NCBI RefSeq assembly: GCF_032397745.1
Contig: NZ_CP135921.1
Coordinates: forward strand, 4,204,501 to 4,268,500
Reading direction: 5' to 3'
From: Bradyrhizobium prioriisuperbiae
GTDB lineage: Bacteria > Pseudomonadota > Alphaproteobacteria > Rhizobiales > Xanthobacteraceae
Length of the DNA: 64,000 nt
The notes beneath the pieces are model-generated. The model saw nothing but the letters and a program-made list of their open reading frames with translations. It did no database searches and had not been told where the DNA came from. Below, piece after piece: positions 54,769-62,652 of this stretch. Both the position numbers and the translations under genes were made by a program. Numbering within the stretch: the first letter of the stretch is position 1; the number at the start of each line of letters is the position of its first letter.

Positions 54769-56022
54769 TCACCGCGCCGCCGTTCCTCCACCCCGCATCC
54801 GCGCCAGCAATTCCGCTGTCGGCCACGAATCCGCCGGCAGGCCATACTTCACCTGCATTGCCTTCACGCCGGTGCGGCTGGCCTGGCCCAGCACGCCGTC
54901 GATCTTGCCGACATTGAAGCCTTGCCGCGTCAGGATCTGCTGCATCTCGCGGATCTCGTTGAACGGCAGTTGCGCGACCTGCGTCGCAGGCTTGCGCATG
55001 GGCGCTGCGCCGGCGATGCGGGTGGCGAGATAGCCGGCGGTGGTGGCGTAGATCAGCGAGTTGTTCCACTCGGTGTAGGCGGCGAAATTGGCGTAGGCGA
55101 GGAACGCCGGCCCGGTCCGACCCATCGGCAGCAGCAGCGACGCCGGCATCGCGTCGCTCGGCAGCGGGCGTCCATCCGCATACGTCACGCCCCATTGCGC
55201 CCATTGCGAGCGCGGGTGCTTGATGGTGAGGTCGGCCTGGTCCCAAGGAAGACTTGAAGGAACGTTTGCGGAGACGCGCACCTCCTGCAGCCAGGGCTCG
55301 CCGCGCCGCCACTTCAACCCGGTGGCGATGTAATTCGCGGTCGAGCCGATCACGTCGGGACCGCTGCGCAGCAGGTTGCGGTGGCCGTCGCCGTCATAGT
55401 CCACCGCATAGTTGAAGTAATGCGTCGGCAGGAATTGCGTCTGTCCCAGCTCGCCGGCCCAGGAGCCGATCATCTCGTCGGGCGAGAGATCGCCGCGGTC
55501 GATGATCTTCAGCGCGGCGATGGTCTCGTCGTGGAACATCTGCGCGCGGCGGCAGTCATAGGCCAGCGACACCAGCGAGCGCAGGGTCGGCAAGTTGCCC
55601 ATATTGGCGCCGAAGTCGCTCTCCAGTCCCCAGAACGCAGCGATCACCGCCGGCGGCACGCCATACTCCTTCTCGGCGCGGGCGAAGGCCTGTGCATAGG
55701 CCGCAATCTTCGCCTTGCCCTGCTGCATACGATAGTCGGCCGCCATGCGGGCGGCGAATTGGGTGAAGATCTGGCCGAACACACGCTGGCCGCGGTCGCG
55801 GTTGACGATGCCCTGGTCGTAGACGAGGCCGGGGGCTGCGTCCGCGATCGCCTGCTGCGACACCCGAGCCTTGATGGCGTCCTGCTTCAACTGCTCGAGG
55901 AAGCGCGGAAAATTCAAACCGCCATGGCAGGCCGCACCGCTTTGTGCGGAGGCGGGTGTGGTTGCGAGCAAGACGGTTGTGCAAGCGAGGGCGAAGATAA
56001 ACCCAAAGACAAACCGGATCAT
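54769..56022 (-). CDS. MltB-family lytic murein transglycosylase
   Basis: 417 residues from ATG 56022 (MIRFVFGFIFALACTT), with a Sec signal ending ASAQ. The catalytic Glu is in FWGLESDFGANMGN near residue 132; further MltB-type motifs are GAWAGELGQTQFLP-like SWAGELGQTQFLPTHY and DYDGDGHRNLL. A C-terminal peptidoglycan-binding domain (LPFNEIREMQQILTRQGFNVGKIDGVLG) follows. It cleaves glycan strands to anhydromuropeptides in the periplasm. No lipobox, so it is soluble. Confidence 0.9.
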   Translation of the reverse strand: MIRFVFGFIFALACTTVLLATTPASAQSGAACHGGLNFPRFLEQLKQDAIKARVSQQAIADAAPGLVYDQGIVNRDRGQRVFGQIFTQFAARMAADYRMQQGKAKIAAYAQAFARAEKEYGVPPAVIAAFWGLESDFGANMGNLPTLRSLVSLAYDCRRAQMFHDETIAALKIIDRGDLSPDEMIGSWAGELGQTQFLPTHYFNYAVDYDGDGHRNLLRSGPDVIGSTANYIATGLKWRRGEPWLQEVRVSANVPSSLPWDQADLTIKHPRSQWAQWGVTYADGRPLPSDAMPASLLLPMGRTGPAFLAYANFAAYTEWNNSLIYATTAGYLATRIAGAAPMRKPATQVAQLPFNEIREMQQILTRQGFNVGKIDGVLGQASRTGVKAMQVKYGLPADSWPTAELLARMRGGGTAAR

Positions 56023-56232
56023 GAAATGTGCGTGCCTTGAATGAGGGTGTCGTGGAGAGGCGTGATGAGCATCGCGGGGACAAAACCTGCGTCCACTCGA
56101 ACATAACTGAATGAATTTATCCATCCCCAACCGAATTATAGATTTCCATTTGGTCGACTTGGCGCGGTGCTCGCGTACATTTCGATGCGTCAGTTCAGAC
56201 ACGTTCATCATCCCGACACAGAGATTTCCGTC

Positions 56233-57048
56233 ATGCTGAAGAAGGCCGTCTTCCTTCTGCTCTCCACGCTTTTGCTGTTCAGTGAGGTCGATCCCGGCCA
56301 TGCCGTCGATGCCGCCAAGACCGAGCTCAAGGTCGGCTTTGTGCCGGGGCCTTATGTCGACGGCTTCAAGGCGGGCATCGCGCCCGAGTTGAAGAAGAAG
56401 GGCTATGCCATCCGCTACTACGAATTCTCCACCGGGCTCGAAGCCAATACCGCGGTGTTTCGCAACGACATCGATGCCAACATCATGCAGCACACGGTGT
56501 TCCTGAACTCCTACAACGATCGCAACAAGACCGATCTCGCAGGCATCGTTCAGGTGCCGACGCCGCCGATGGGGCTCTACTCAAAGAAGCATCCGCGCGA
56601 TGTCGCGGTGAAGCCAGGCATGACGGTGGTGGTGCCGAACGATCCGGTCAATCTGCAGCGCGCGCTGAAGATCCTGCGCGACCTCCGCTGGATCGACATC
56701 AGGGATAGCAACCCGGTGGATGTCACCGAACTCGACGTGGTCAGCAACCCCAGCGGCATCAAGATCGTGCCGCTGGAGAATGCGCAGGCGCCGCGCGCGC
56801 TGCCCGATGTGGACTTCGCCGCCGTGCAGGGCAATTTCGCCATCTACAGCGGCCTGAAGCTGACGGAGGCGATCGCGCTGGAAAAGATGACGCCGCCTTA
56901 CATCAATGTGGTGGCGGTGCGCCGCGGCAATGTCGAGGCGCCCTGGGCGCGTGACATTGTCGACGCGTATCACTCGGATGGATTCAAAACAGCGATCCGA
57001 TCCGATCGTTTCCACGATGGCTTCAGGCTGCCGGATTATTTCAACTAG
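56233..57048 (+). CDS. metQ: MetQ-like (NlpA family) binding protein, orphan
   Basis: 271 residues from ATG 56233. A signal segment (AVFLLLSTLLLFSEVDPGHA) lacks a lipobox Cys, unlike many MetQ lipoproteins. The body (LKVGFVPGPYVDGFKAGIAPELKKKGY, FRNDIDANIMQHTVFLNSYN, VVVPNDPVNLQRALKIL) is the NlpA/MetQ fold that binds D/L-methionine or related amino acids. No metN or metI is nearby, so it must work with a distant transporter. Divergent from the lytic transglycosylase. Confidence 0.82.
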   Translation: MLKKAVFLLLSTLLLFSEVDPGHAVDAAKTELKVGFVPGPYVDGFKAGIAPELKKKGYAIRYYEFSTGLEANTAVFRNDIDANIMQHTVFLNSYNDRNKTDLAGIVQVPTPPMGLYSKKHPRDVAVKPGMTVVVPNDPVNLQRALKILRDLRWIDIRDSNPVDVTELDVVSNPSGIKIVPLENAQAPRALPDVDFAAVQGNFAIYSGLKLTEAIALEKMTPPYINVVAVRRGNVEAPWARDIVDAYHSDGFKTAIRSDRFHDGFRLPDYFN

Positions 57049-57081
57049 AGCATTCCAGCCCGGGCGAATGCCGGCCACGCG

Positions 57082-57396
57082 TTAGCCGGGTTCGACCAAC
57101 TCGGCCGCAAGCACGGCAGCCAACAGCCCGGGAAATCGCCGGTCGATCTCCTTGCGGCGAAGATCGTTCATATGGGCAGGGCCGTCGGTTCGTGTGCGCA
57201 CCAGGCCTGCCTCGCGCAGGACACGGAAGTGGTGCGACATGCTCGATTTGGGGCGCCCACCGTCCAGGGCTGAGCAGGTCGCTTCCCCGTCGAGCGCCAG
57301 TTGGCGTACCACGCCCAGCCGCACCGGATCGCTCAGGGCGTAAAGCACCTGGCTCAGCGACACCTCTTCGACGGCGGGATGTTGGATTGCGCGCAT
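57082..57396 (-). CDS. ArsR-family repressor
   Basis: 104 residues from ATG 57396 with AGGGG upstream; ATG 57432 is an alternative. The winged helix is LYALSDPVRLGVVRQLAL...KSSMSHHFRVLREAGLVRTR. A single Cys in GEATCSAL is near the recognition domain; there is no CxC metal site. ArsR proteins of this kind often sit divergently beside old yellow enzymes and sense thiol-reactive compounds. A palindrome lies between the two genes. Confidence 0.87.
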   Translation of the reverse strand: MRAIQHPAVEEVSLSQVLYALSDPVRLGVVRQLALDGEATCSALDGGRPKSSMSHHFRVLREAGLVRTRTDGPAHMNDLRRKEIDRRFPGLLAAVLAAELVEPG

Positions 57397-57433
57397 GTCC
57401 GAACCCCTAGCACGGCCTTGCCTTTGTTTCAAT

Positions 57434-57451
57434 GTTCGATTATATTCGAAC
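57434..57451. promoter_or_regulatory. ArsR operator candidate
   Basis: GTTCGA-TTATAT-TCGAAC has perfect 6-bp arms in the gap between the divergent arsR and old yellow enzyme genes. Confidence 0.55.
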
Positions 57452-57535
57452 TAACGTATGGTCCAGCTAACGTTTTAGGTCGGTCAAAGCTCTGGCTTCC
57501 GACATGTCCCTCTAAGTCCCTTGGAGCCGCAGCCA

Positions 57536-58627
57536 ATGTCGTCCTTGTTCACGTCCTTCACGTTGAAGGACATCACGTTGAAAAACCGCATCGCGGTTTC
57601 GCCCATGTGCCAGTATTCGGCCGACGATGGTGTCATCAACAACTGGCACGAAGTTCATTTGGCTGGCCTGGCGCGCGGTGGTGCGGGCCTGGTGATTGCC
57701 GAAGCGACCGCGGTGTCGCCGGAGGGACGTATCACCCCCGGTTGCGCGGGCATCTGGACCGACGAGCAGGGCCAGGCCTGGAGCAAAGCGGTCAAGGCGA
57801 TCAAGGCGGCCGGTGCAATTCCCGGGATCCAGATCGCTCACGCCGGTCGCAAGGCCAGCGCCAACCGTCCCTGGGAAGGTGATGATCATATTGCCGCCGG
57901 AGACCCGTGTGGGTGGGACACGATCGCGCCGTCGGCGGTTGCGCATGGCGCCAACTTGCCCAAGGTCCCGCGCGCGATGACGCTTGCCGATATCGAGCGG
58001 GTCAAGGCCGATTTCGTTGCTGCGGCCCGCCGGGCTCGCAGTGCCGGCTTCGAGTGGCTGGAACTGCATTTCGCCCACGGCTATCTCGCTCAGAGTTTCT
58101 TTTCGACCTGGGCTAACACGCGCGATGACACCTATGGCGGCAGCTTCGAGGGCCGTGCCCGCTTCCTGATCGAGACGCTCAAAGCCGTTCGCGAGGTCTG
58201 GCCGGAACATCTGCCGCTGGCGGCACGGTTCGGTGTCACTGAATTCGACGGCTCGAACGATCTGGAAGAAGGCATCGAACTGGTGCGCCGCTTCAAGGCC
58301 GCGGGCCTCGACATCATCGACGTCAGCGTCGGCTTCTCCACGCCAAAAGCGCAGATCCCCTGGGGACCGGCCTTCATGGCGCCGATCGCGGAGCGCGTCC
58401 GCCGCGAGACCGCACTGCCTGCCACCACCAGCTGGTTCATCAGCGAACCGGCGCAAGCCAATGCACTGATCGCCGATAACAGGGTTGATCTGGTGTCGCT
58501 CGGCCGCCAGTTGCTGGCGAATCCGCACTGGCCCTATCGCGCCGCGCGCGAACTGGGCGTCGAAGGAGCGGCTGCGGTTCTCCCGTCGCCTTATGCTTAC
58601 TGGCTGGAGCGTTATCGCGCCGCATAA
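57536..58627 (+). CDS. Old yellow enzyme, NamA/YqjM type
   Basis: 363 residues from ATG 57536 with GGAG upstream. It begins SLFTSFTLKDITLKNRIAVSPMCQYSADDG, including the YqjM-type Cys near the flavin (PMCQYS), followed by GIQIAHAGRKAS and LELHFAHGYLAQSFFS. This is the thermophilic-like ene-reductase class. It reduces activated alkenes with NADPH and may detoxify electrophiles sensed by the divergent ArsR protein. The second ene-reductase in the window (40444) is of the classical NemA class. Confidence 0.9.
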   Translation: MSSLFTSFTLKDITLKNRIAVSPMCQYSADDGVINNWHEVHLAGLARGGAGLVIAEATAVSPEGRITPGCAGIWTDEQGQAWSKAVKAIKAAGAIPGIQIAHAGRKASANRPWEGDDHIAAGDPCGWDTIAPSAVAHGANLPKVPRAMTLADIERVKADFVAAARRARSAGFEWLELHFAHGYLAQSFFSTWANTRDDTYGGSFEGRARFLIETLKAVREVWPEHLPLAARFGVTEFDGSNDLEEGIELVRRFKAAGLDIIDVSVGFSTPKAQIPWGPAFMAPIAERVRRETALPATTSWFISEPAQANALIADNRVDLVSLGRQLLANPHWPYRAARELGVEGAAAVLPSPYAYWLERYRAA

Positions 58628-58684
58628 GGGGCTCTTGAGGGCGCGCCGTACGAATCTTGGTCCAGCGCCACGGTCTCACCCTCC

Positions 58685-58808
58685 GTCATGGCCGGCTTGT
58701 CCCGGCCATCCACGTCTCTTTGGCTGAAATGCCGTGAAGACGTGGATGCGTCCTGTGTAAGAACGCAAGTCGGATACATCCGACTTGCGGCACAAGGCCG
58801 GGCATGAC
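58685..58808. repeat. Modular intergenic palindromic repeat, copy B4
   Basis: GTCATGGCCGGCTTGTCCCGGCCATCCACGTCT, AAGACGTGGATG and AAGGCCGGGCATGACG form the stem. Instead of the GCGACTCGG module it carries a different hairpin before the last arm, AAGTCGGATACATCCGACTT. Confidence 0.7.
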
Positions 58809-58897
58809 GAGTTTCAACAACTGGGCCTGATTTCATAGGCTTGCATTTTCAGTCAGCAACTCGGGGTGAGGTCAAACTTTCTCGCGAATGCATCAAA

Positions 58898-58990
58898 CCC
58901 TCATGGTGAGGAGCGCGAATGCGTGTCTCGATGCTACGCATCGCTCGGAGAACCATGAGGCCATGCGCTTCGCCGCAGGGCCATCTCTCC
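58898..58990. repeat. CCTCATGGTGAGG-type intergenic repeat
   Basis: CCCTCATGGTGAGGAGCGCG is followed by ATGCTACGCATCG and AACCATGAGGCC, then GCGCTTCGCCGCAGGGCC. It is a palindromic element of a third family, common between genes in Bradyrhizobium relatives. With copy B4 it fills the ~370-bp gap 58628-58997; no gene is seen there. Confidence 0.6.
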
Positions 58991-58997
58991 TAGTCTA

Positions 58998-59663
58998 GTG
59001 CATGGCCGGATCGATATCCGGGCAATCTATTCTACCGGAGCTGCGACTACGCCCGATTTTCGCCTGGGCGGATTCGAGTTTTGCCTGCGGGTCGCAGAAA
59101 TCAACAAGGCTCCGCTGCACATCATCGCCAAGAGCCGTCCAGTCGGGTCAGTCATCTTTTCCTTCCTCGACGACTGGCGTGCGCTTGGCACTGTCATCGC
59201 CGATCTCATAGGTCTCGATGCAGAGAAACTCGACGAAGAGAAGATTCAGTTCGTTGAAGGCCGCGCGAAAATCGATTTGCGAGCTTCGGAATTCAACCTG
59301 ATCCGGCTGCTATTCGAACCGGAGCGCAACCGCATTCTCGATGCCGCAACGGTCACCAGCCGAATTGATGCCATTCTCAATGAGTTGGATGCGGAAGCAT
59401 TCGCTGACAACGGCCGCTATGTGCTGGCGCTTCGGCTCGGGCAGACAAGCCGCCTTTCCGCAATCCTGAACGACGCCTCAGGCGACACATTCGACACCGA
59501 CGCTGCCGAAAGTCAGATCGACTTCATTCGCGCGGATCTGGAGACAGGAGCAAGTCTCACCCGTACAGCAAGGGGCGATCTCCTGCTGATGACCGAGGCC
59601 ACTCTTGATGCTAACGATATCGACGACGGTGAGTCACAACAATTAGGTCGCCTGTCCCATTGA
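58998..59663 (+). CDS. Hypothetical protein (221 aa), possibly N-terminally incomplete
   Basis: Start GTG 58998 has no clear ribosome site and follows a repeat directly, so the N-terminus may be lost or misplaced. The body is well-formed soluble protein: FEFCLRVAEINKAPLHIIAKSRPVGS, then VIADLIGLDAEKLDEEKIQF, and a C-terminus rich in Asp/Thr (GDTFDTDAAESQIDFIRADLETG). No signal peptide or membrane segment. I recognise no family. It is convergent with the deformylase-like gene. The sequence from here on looks less GC-rich than the rest of the window. Confidence 0.5.
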   Translation: MHGRIDIRAIYSTGAATTPDFRLGGFEFCLRVAEINKAPLHIIAKSRPVGSVIFSFLDDWRALGTVIADLIGLDAEKLDEEKIQFVEGRAKIDLRASEFNLIRLLFEPERNRILDAATVTSRIDAILNELDAEAFADNGRYVLALRLGQTSRLSAILNDASGDTFDTDAAESQIDFIRADLETGASLTRTARGDLLLMTEATLDANDIDDGESQQLGRLSH

Positions 59664-59706
59664 TCTGCAGTGGCTCCCAATGAAGGCGATCGCCTGCGAG
59701 TATCGC

Positions 59707-60230
59707 CTACGCCATCGGCCCCGCGGAATGCCTTCTCGTCTTGGCAAGACGTTTGATGACTCTATCTCGCCGAAGCCTTGAGAGGCGGTCGATAAACAGC
59801 TTGCCATCGAGGTGCTCGATCTCGTGCTGCAAACAGGTGGCCAATAGCCCGCCCGCTTCGATTTTCCGTTGCGCTCCATTGATATCCAGATAGCGAACCC
59901 GAACAGAGGCTGGCCGCTCGACTTCCTCATAAGAAGTCGGGATCGACAGACAACCTTCCATATAAATCGCCGCTTCCTCAGAGTGCCACATCACTTCTGG
60001 ATTGATGAACACTCGCGGTTGCCGCGGCTCGTTTTGGCCACCCAGGTCGATGGTGACGACGCGCCACGGCTCGCCGATCCGGATCGCGGCCAGTCCAATA
60101 CCTGCGGCTGCATACATCGTGTCCAACATATCAGCGACAAGCGCCTGAACGGGGGATCAACTACGGCAACCGGCTTTGCCCACGCCCGCAAGCGATGGTC
60201 AGGAAAAACCAAGATTTCGCGGACTGCCAT
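59707..60230 (-). pseudogene. def: Peptide deformylase paralog with a frameshift
   Basis: The N-terminal part MAVREILVFPDHRLRAWAKP...DPPFRRL (from ATG 60230) and the rest (MLDTMYAAAGIGLAA... to 59707) are in different frames. One extra G near 60137 would restore RRLVADMLDTMY, the expected reading. Motif 2 EGCLSIP and motif 3 HEIEH are present. Motif 1 reads GIGLAAIR, with Arg where deformylases have the catalytic Gln. Both the frameshift and this change argue that it is non-functional or diverged; a sequencing error could explain only the first. Divergent from the irr/ahp/sod cluster. Confidence 0.75.
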
Positions 60231-60268
60231 CCGTGGTTCCATGAGGCGTCTAGGATAATATACCTTCT

Positions 60269-60289
60269 TGCAATTGCTTCTCAATAGCA
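60269..60289. promoter_or_regulatory. Imperfect 21-bp palindrome, Fur/Irr-type box candidate
   Basis: TGCAATTG-CTTCT-CAATAGCA pairs at 7 of 8 positions per arm, in the AT-rich gap between def-like and irr-like genes, 33 bp before the latter. The TGCAAT/ATTGCA type of arm resembles alphaproteobacterial Fur-family sites. Assignment tentative. Confidence 0.45.
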
Positions 60290-60322
60290 TTAACAGTTTA
60301 CGACGGTTCAACGGGGCCTGCA

Positions 60323-60889
60323 ATGTACGAACACTCCGCATCAGTGACTTCAGTCGTTCTCAAGCGGCATTTGCGCCACCAGCATGTCGGGTATTCGATC
60401 CCACAGGCCCAAGATGTCCGCGCTCTGATCCAACAGGCGGCGCTTCGTCCGACGCGTCAGCGCCTGGAAATTGCGGCATTGCTGTTCAAGGATGATCATC
60501 GGCATGTGACGGCCGGGGACCTTGGCCGAGAGGCCGATGCGGCTGGCATCCGGGTCTCGCTGGCGACCGTCTACAATACGCTCAACCAGTTTGCGGAGGC
60601 GGGACTGCTGCGCCGCGTCACCGTGAATGGTGATCTGAGCTATTTCGATACGCATACCGGCGACCATCAGCACTTCTATGTTGAGGGCGAGGATCGCCTC
60701 ATCGACGTGCCGGAAGGCTCAATCGAATTTGGACGTCTGCCGGATCCGCCGGATGGCTATGTCATCAGCAGGGTCGATGTGGTCATCCGCTTGAGGCGGA
60801 TTGGTGAGGTGAGTCGCAATGTCTGCGCGAAAGAAGCAGGCATCAACTGCTGCACTGCAGGCGCCACCCCGCCGAGGTTTCCCAGATGA
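60323..60889 (+). CDS. Fur-family regulator, Irr-like
   Basis: 188 residues. The core QAALRPTRQRLEIAALLFKD, VSLATVYNTLNQFAEAGLLRR, YFDTHTGDHQHFYVEGEDRLIDVP and LPDPPDGYVISRVDVVIRLRRIG matches Irr more closely than Fur. The N-terminal haem motif (GCPWHD type) of Bradyrhizobium Irr is absent, and the histidine cluster is HQH rather than HHH. After the normal Irr end there are about 28 extra residues with three Cys (NVCAKEAGINCC). The stop overlaps the ahpD start by ATGA. Likely a peroxide- or metal-responsive local regulator. Confidence 0.82.
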   Translation: MYEHSASVTSVVLKRHLRHQHVGYSIPQAQDVRALIQQAALRPTRQRLEIAALLFKDDHRHVTAGDLGREADAAGIRVSLATVYNTLNQFAEAGLLRRVTVNGDLSYFDTHTGDHQHFYVEGEDRLIDVPEGSIEFGRLPDPPDGYVISRVDVVIRLRRIGEVSRNVCAKEAGINCCTAGATPPRFPR

Positions 60890-61491
60890 TGTCAGTGGAA
60901 GGGCTTCGCCAATCACTGCCCGACTTCGCGCGCGACGTGCGCCTGAACCTGGGCACGCTGCTCGGTCCAGGCGACCTGCCGGGCTTGTCAGCGGGCCAAA
61001 TCTGGGGATCAGCGCTTGCGGCCGCGACTTCTGCCCGCAACCCGCAAGTGGTCGAGATGATTGAATCCTCGGCCGTTGCGCATATCGATCCGGCGACGAT
61101 CGAAGCCGCGCGCATCGCCGCCGCCATCATGGCGATGACGAATATCTACTACCGTGCCGTTCACATGGCGGACGATCCCGATCTGTCGGGGTTGCCGGCC
61201 GGTCTGCGGATGAACGTTCTTGCGAAGCATGGCATCGAGCAGGGTGGCTTCGAGTTGTTCGGTCTCGCCGCGTCCGCGGTGAATGGCTGTGCCGGCTGCA
61301 TCAGGGCGCATATCGCCGGCGCCCGCAAGAACGGGATTGGCTCTCAGGCCATCCAGTCGACCATCAGGATTGCGGCCATGATCCATGCGGCCGCGACGGC
61401 TCTCGATACAATGTCAAATCGCTCTTCCGTGCATTCGAACTTGCAAACTCCGTTCATTTCCCACCCGCAACCCCTCTCAGGAGCTAACTGA
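60886..61491 (+). CDS. ahpD: AhpD-type alkylhydroperoxidase
   Basis: 201 residues, overlapping the regulator stop. The redox motif C135-A-G-C138 in AVNGCAGCIRAH, with H142 and the upstream E123, is the AhpD active site. It re-reduces AhpC, using lipoylated dehydrogenase components in mycobacteria, and is a substitute for AhpF. The helical fold is shared with carboxymuconolactone decarboxylases, but the CxxC and the ahpC neighbour decide the call. Confidence 0.9.
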   Translation: MMSVEGLRQSLPDFARDVRLNLGTLLGPGDLPGLSAGQIWGSALAAATSARNPQVVEMIESSAVAHIDPATIEAARIAAAIMAMTNIYYRAVHMADDPDLSGLPAGLRMNVLAKHGIEQGGFELFGLAASAVNGCAGCIRAHIAGARKNGIGSQAIQSTIRIAAMIHAAATALDTMSNRSSVHSNLQTPFISHPQPLSGAN

Positions 61492-61495
61492 AAAC

Positions 61496-62035
61496 ATGGT
61501 CACGATTGGTACGAAGCTGCCCGCCTTCGATCTTCAGGCCGTCGTCTCGAACGAGCCTAAGACCGCCTTCTCACGCATCACGGAAGCAAGCGACGCTGGC
61601 AAATGGAAGGTGATCTTCTTCTGGCCGAAGGACTTCACGTTCGTCTGTCCGACCGAGATCGCGGCCTTTGGTGCATTGAATAACGAATTCTCCGATCGTG
61701 ACGCGGTTATCTACGGCGTCTCGACCGACAGCGAGTATGTTCATCTCGCCTGGCGGCAGAGCCGTGCCGATCTCAAGACCATCCCGTTCCCGATGCTCGC
61801 CGACATCAAGCGAGACCTGAGCATCGCTCTGGGCGTGTTGCATCCCCAGGAAGGCGTGTGCCTGCGTGCCACGCTGATCGCCGATCCGGACAATGTGATC
61901 CGCTTCGTCTCCGTCAATGACCTTTCTGTCGGCCGCAATCCGCAAGAAGTCTTACGCGTTCTCGACGCGCTGCAGACCGACGAACTGTGTCCCTGCAATT
62001 GGCAGAAGGGTGACGCGGTGCTCGACGCAGCCTGA
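61496..62035 (+). CDS. ahpC: AhpC-type peroxiredoxin
   Basis: 179 residues from ATG 61496 with AGGAG upstream. The peroxidatic Cys is C51 in DFTFVCPTE; C165 and C167 in ELCPCNW match the AhpD-coupled AhpC type, which has extra C-terminal cysteines compared with the AhpF-linked enzyme. It reduces hydrogen peroxide, organic peroxides and peroxynitrite. It begins 4 bp after ahpD. Confidence 0.93.
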   Translation: MVTIGTKLPAFDLQAVVSNEPKTAFSRITEASDAGKWKVIFFWPKDFTFVCPTEIAAFGALNNEFSDRDAVIYGVSTDSEYVHLAWRQSRADLKTIPFPMLADIKRDLSIALGVLHPQEGVCLRATLIADPDNVIRFVSVNDLSVGRNPQEVLRVLDALQTDELCPCNWQKGDAVLDAA

Positions 62036-62050
62036 CCGGAGATGAAGGGT

Positions 62051-62614
62051 ATGGACGCAAACTCGCACAATGGGGCCGAGAGAGCGACGCGGTTTTCCGC
62101 GGCTTTATCGCGAGCGAGAACTGGGGACGACACGACCTGGCGGAGGACCACCGAGGCAGCCAATGCAGCCTATGCGACGGGTGACCTCCGCCATGCCATC
62201 GACCTTTATCGTGAGGCGCTCGATGAAGCGGAACGGTTGTTCGCAGCCGCCTCGTTCTCAAGCGTGCCCGTCCCGGTCATCTACAACATCTCCTGCCACA
62301 ATCTAGCTGAGATTGTCGAACGTTCGGGCGATGAAGGGGCCGCCGAAGACTTCTTGGTTAGGGCCTACGATAAGCTGCTTGCAAGCGCGGCGTCTCCTGA
62401 GACGCCGCTGCCGCTCCGGCTCGATTGTGTGCGGCATTTGAAGCATGCGTTGGCACAGCTTGTTCAACACCTGCGCCGGCGGGCAGCGCCGGATGCACGA
62501 ATCGCGCGCTATGTAGATACCGCGAAGACGACCGCATTCGCTGTCTTTCACGCCGCAAAACATGCCGAGATTGCAGACCTAAACTGCGATCACTGCGCCG
62601 TCCGGCCATCGTGA
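62051..62614 (+). CDS. Unknown helical protein between ahpC and sodB
   Basis: 187 residues. I chose ATG 62051 because GGAG lies nine bases upstream; ATG 62042 is in frame but too close to that site. A TPR-like segment is visible, TTEAANAAYATGDLRHAIDLYREALDEAERLF, followed by helices with IYNISCHNLAEIVERSGD. The C-terminus has a CxxC pair in DLNCDHC. It could be a chaperone, metal-binding or adaptor protein for the adjacent enzymes. No family recognised. Confidence 0.7.
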   Translation: MDANSHNGAERATRFSAALSRARTGDDTTWRRTTEAANAAYATGDLRHAIDLYREALDEAERLFAAASFSSVPVPVIYNISCHNLAEIVERSGDEGAAEDFLVRAYDKLLASAASPETPLPLRLDCVRHLKHALAQLVQHLRRRAAPDARIARYVDTAKTTAFAVFHAAKHAEIADLNCDHCAVRPS

Positions 62615-62652
62615 CCGACACGGCTTAACCTCAATCGACGAAGGATACTCTC

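Noticed and set aside
59707..60230. Programmed ribosomal frameshifting in the deformylase-like gene
   Set aside because: No slippery heptamer or stimulatory structure is evident at the junction, and deformylases are not known to use one; mutation or sequencing error is simpler.
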